A DNA stretch of 64,000 bases from Lingula anatina (lineage: Eukaryota > Brachiopoda > Lingulata > Lingulida > Lingulidae): positions 62,001 to 126,000 of the forward strand of contig NW_019775475.1 of NCBI RefSeq assembly GCF_001039355.2, read 5' to 3'. Below, piece by piece: positions 61,801 to 64,000 of this stretch. The translations under genes were made by a program, and so were the position numbers. Below the pieces are notes generated by a model. That model saw only the letters and a program-made list of their open reading frames with translations. It was not told the origin of the DNA and searched no databases. Positions within the stretch are counted from its first letter, which is position 1. Each line of letters starts with the position of its first letter.

Positions 61801-63434
61801 ATACCGGACCACACTACCCGTTTTCAAGGTGTGTGTCAGATCGCATTTCGGAGTATCATACCCCAGAACAATTTTTGTAGGTCGACCGCTGGCTCACCCT
61901 GTCGGTGTTCTGACTGATACTCCTGAAATGCAATCTGACACACACCTTGAAAACGGGTAGTGTGGTCCGATATACCGGTTAATTCAGGATCTTTATGTGC
62001 CGAAACTGGTAGTTGGGTAGGCCTGAATACGGGCCTTGATTGTCTAAGTGCTGACGCAGACTGGAGTGTGCATGTCCCATTCACTTGACAATCACAGTGC
62101 GACCAAGGAATACTCAACACAAAGAAAAGCCCCCTTCGATACAGTTAAATTCTGGGCGGCCAGTGTGAAGTGATCTCACATACATGAATATGTTAACCCT
62201 TTAAGTAAAATGGAAAATATAGGAAAACCCATACAAGACAATGGCATTTTTTAAAAAATTAATAATAATGTCAGCTTTACTAATTTGACAGAAATAGACA
62301 TTCTCTCACCACTGGAACAGAGTCCAACAGTTACCGAAATTTCATCTACGGTTATAATGTTTCTAAGGACAGTAGTGTCGCCATCAATTCGGCCCACAAA
62401 CAGCACCTATAATATAATATAATATAATATAATATAATATAATATAATATAATATAATGGCGATCCTTTCCACTTGAGCTCCGTCTTCCTTACAGTTCTC
62501 GTATGTGCTTTAATAAGCATATTAAGCGCCAAGACGTTTCTGCTCAAAATGGTCTTAATCCAGCATCAAAAACGATGTCAGGGCTTAAAAATTTGAATCG
62601 ATGGTACTTAGGTTTAAGTTTTGAACGGCTGAATAAATAAATATACGACACCGTGACAAATATATCGGCCAAACCCACCTGGAAGGGAGTAGTGTTAGTG
62701 ATATCCATGCCGATCGGGGGCCAGTTCTTCCAAATTTTGACGAAATAATTCGAATCTATAACGCCAAACACCGATGTAAACCCTGTGTCATCTAACAGAA
62801 CATACGGTGGTTGGTCTGCCTGCCAGAGATATAATCATCAAAAAGTTTAAATTAAAAAATCTATTTAAACCAATGAGTTATTTGCAGTTGGTCCTTTGGC
62901 TAAAGCAGATTATAAACGGAAAATCACAGAGTGTTTCTTGGCTTAGAAACTAAAACGTATCGATAGTCATATACAACGGTTAACCATCTGCGCACCCTGA
63001 TCACGTGAATTGTGATTTCTTGTGATCAAGTCCATAGAAGGTGGATCACTATGTATAGTGTATGACTTTTGCCATTTAGTCTCAAAGTCGCATATCACTC
63101 TCTTTGCCACGTGATGCAAAGGCCGTATGAACCATTTAGAAATGGCTAAATTTGGAAAAATGGGAATGTATAAATTGTTTGCGAACACATCGGACTAGGC
63201 CACCCAATCACCCGTATTTACAAGCAGGTACGTTTTAGATTGCTTACGTGACTTCAAGCACAAACGTATCATTTACCCGTGTATTTAGTTATCTGTAGAT
63301 ATTTCCATAACATTTTCATTTCTTTAAAATCTACAGTATTATGAAACTTTCAAGAAGAGGCGAAAATGTTCCTTACAAACGGAATAAAATCTAGAACTTC
63401 ACTTACCATTAATGCATAAACTGTCAAATTTANA
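58874..63434 (-). CDS. MAM-B: tandem paralogue of MAM-A, 5' end outside window
   Basis: Minus-strand exons from 3' to 5': 58874-59088 (Thr-rich stalk plus SYTIAALCVLVLAERFIW, stop TAA), 59873-60049 (LALDEIAIAEKEC), 60383-60517 (PWCLQFWMAA), 60956-61054 (FDCTMRTFGGSG), 61222-61344 (CDFDDGHCGYY), 62310-62406 (ITVDEISVTVGLC), 62679-62819 (YVLLDDTGFTSV), and a partial exon from 63407 (NLTVYALM). Lengths and phases equal those of MAM-A exon for exon. The partial exon at 63407 is the one missing from MAM-A: its end is phase 0 and joins ALM to ADQPPYVLL. An N at 63433 falls in it (codon NTA), and its 5' end is unclear. The signal peptide and MAM1 start lie beyond the window. Role as for MAM-A. Confidence 0.85.
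61749..62025. mobile_element. MITE-gamma, long fold-back element
   Basis: Two arms of about 110 bp (CAGGCCTACCCAACTACCAG at the left, complement at the right) surround a spacer of about 55 bp. It is flanked by the 5-bp duplication AATAC at 61744-61748 and 62026-62030. It lies in the MAM-B intron between 61344 and 62310 and is absent from the MAM-A intron, so it came after the gene duplication. Confidence 0.9.
62407..62458. repeat. (ATAAT)n abutting a MAM-B acceptor
   Basis: About ten 5-bp units. On the coding strand this is a (TATTA)n run ending in TATAG, the acceptor of exon 62310-62406, so the tract replaces the usual polypyrimidine stretch. Confidence 0.95.
62823..63406. other. MAM-B intron upstream of exon 62679-62819
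   Basis: No exon or repeat recognised. Confidence 0.5.
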
Positions 63435-63573
63435 GCCACCCATGAATAGGGACGGGGAGGGGGGGCGATCTGCCTGAAATTTATAAGAGGGTACTGGCCA
63501 CTATACCACCTTGTGGTTGAGTATCTACATCTACTCACATCAGTCTGATGAAGGCCTTCGCTGAAGGCTGTAA

Positions 63574-63991
63574 TGCCCCTATTTCACACAGACCACGAGT
63601 CCCACGAATGGCCATGAATTGACAAATTTCAGGATTCGTGGTTGAATCGTAATCAGTTCGTGTAGTTCTTAACAGATTCGTATATAATCGTAGTTTGTTC
63701 TTGCAATTCTTGATCAATCGGGAATTCGTGGCAAAAATTTTGAGCTGTTCAAAATTTTGGCCACGAATTCTCGATTCCAAAAATTCGTAGTGAATTTCTG
63801 GACAATATTAGTGCGATTCCAGCCGAATCCCACAAATATTTGTAACACTATCGCACCTGTATCGTAACTGAATCGTAGAGCGTGTCGAATTAGACCAGAA
63901 AATTGGCAAAATCTCACGAATCCTCACGAATCCTGAAATTTGTCAATTCATGGCGATTCGTGGGATTTGTGGTCTGTGTGAAATAGGGGCA
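63574..63991. mobile_element. MITE-beta, 418 bp
   Basis: Inverted ends of about 65 bp (TGCCCCTATTTCACACAGAC at the left, complement at the right), flanked by TAA at 63571-63573 and 63992-63994. The interior is rich in ATTCGTG/CACGAAT motifs on both strands. The TWA target suggests a PIF/Harbinger-type MITE. Confidence 0.88.
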
Positions 63992-64000
63992 TAAGCTAAC

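Noticed and set aside
61836-62120. 94-codon minus-strand frame
   Set aside because: Lies mostly inside fold-back MITE-gamma.

Overview
The window is eukaryotic, intron-rich, AT-rich animal DNA, full of microsatellites, minisatellites and short inverted-repeat elements. The gene set fits an invertebrate animal (a mollusc- or brachiopod-like spiralian, or an invertebrate deuterostome such as amphioxus or a hemichordate): a full animal gamma-tubulin complex gene, a secreted pentraxin, a membrane collagen and tandem MAM-domain genes. The sequence alone does not fix the phylum. No tRNA, rRNA, CRISPR array, virus-like or bacterial gene was seen.

Layout. 2042-15952 (+): a complete TUBGCP3 (GCP3) gene; all 26 coding exons join in phase to give 899 residues. 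18136-21392 (+): a four-exon secreted protein with an N-terminal PAN/apple-like region and a C-terminal pentraxin domain (334 residues). 23318 to about 29334 (-): an unrecognised multi-exon gene ('gene C'). Its 5' half lies in a 3.9-kb segment present twice (25517-29435 and 31026-34960). 39124-44093 (+): a six-exon gene for a single-pass membrane protein with a long Gly-Thr-Gly/Gly-Pro-Pro collagen domain (709 residues). 47376-54594 (-) and 58874 to about 63434 (-, 5' end beyond the window): two tandem MAM-domain paralogues, 'MAM-A' and 'MAM-B', with matching exon phases, a Thr-rich stalk and a hydrophobic C-terminus. Between the genes are long stretches with only repeats.

The genes do not form a pathway: one is cytoskeletal (microtubule nucleation), and the others look secreted or cell-surface (pentraxin, membrane collagen, MAM). 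The most notable content is structural. (1) Splice sites seed local repeats: a 22-bp minisatellite starts exactly at the GCP3 exon-21 donor, and decayed copies of the 5' ends of GCP3 exons 10 and 23 lie in the introns before them. (2) The last-but-one intron of MAM-A holds an inverted copy of that gene's own 3' flank inside a terminal-inverted-repeat element. (3) Four of the five single-N positions coincide with a duplicated or damaged exon or segment, which suggests assembly joins and warns against reading those duplications as biology. (4) Several MITE families with readable target-site duplications sit at gene landmarks, including one that may supply the start of gene C.
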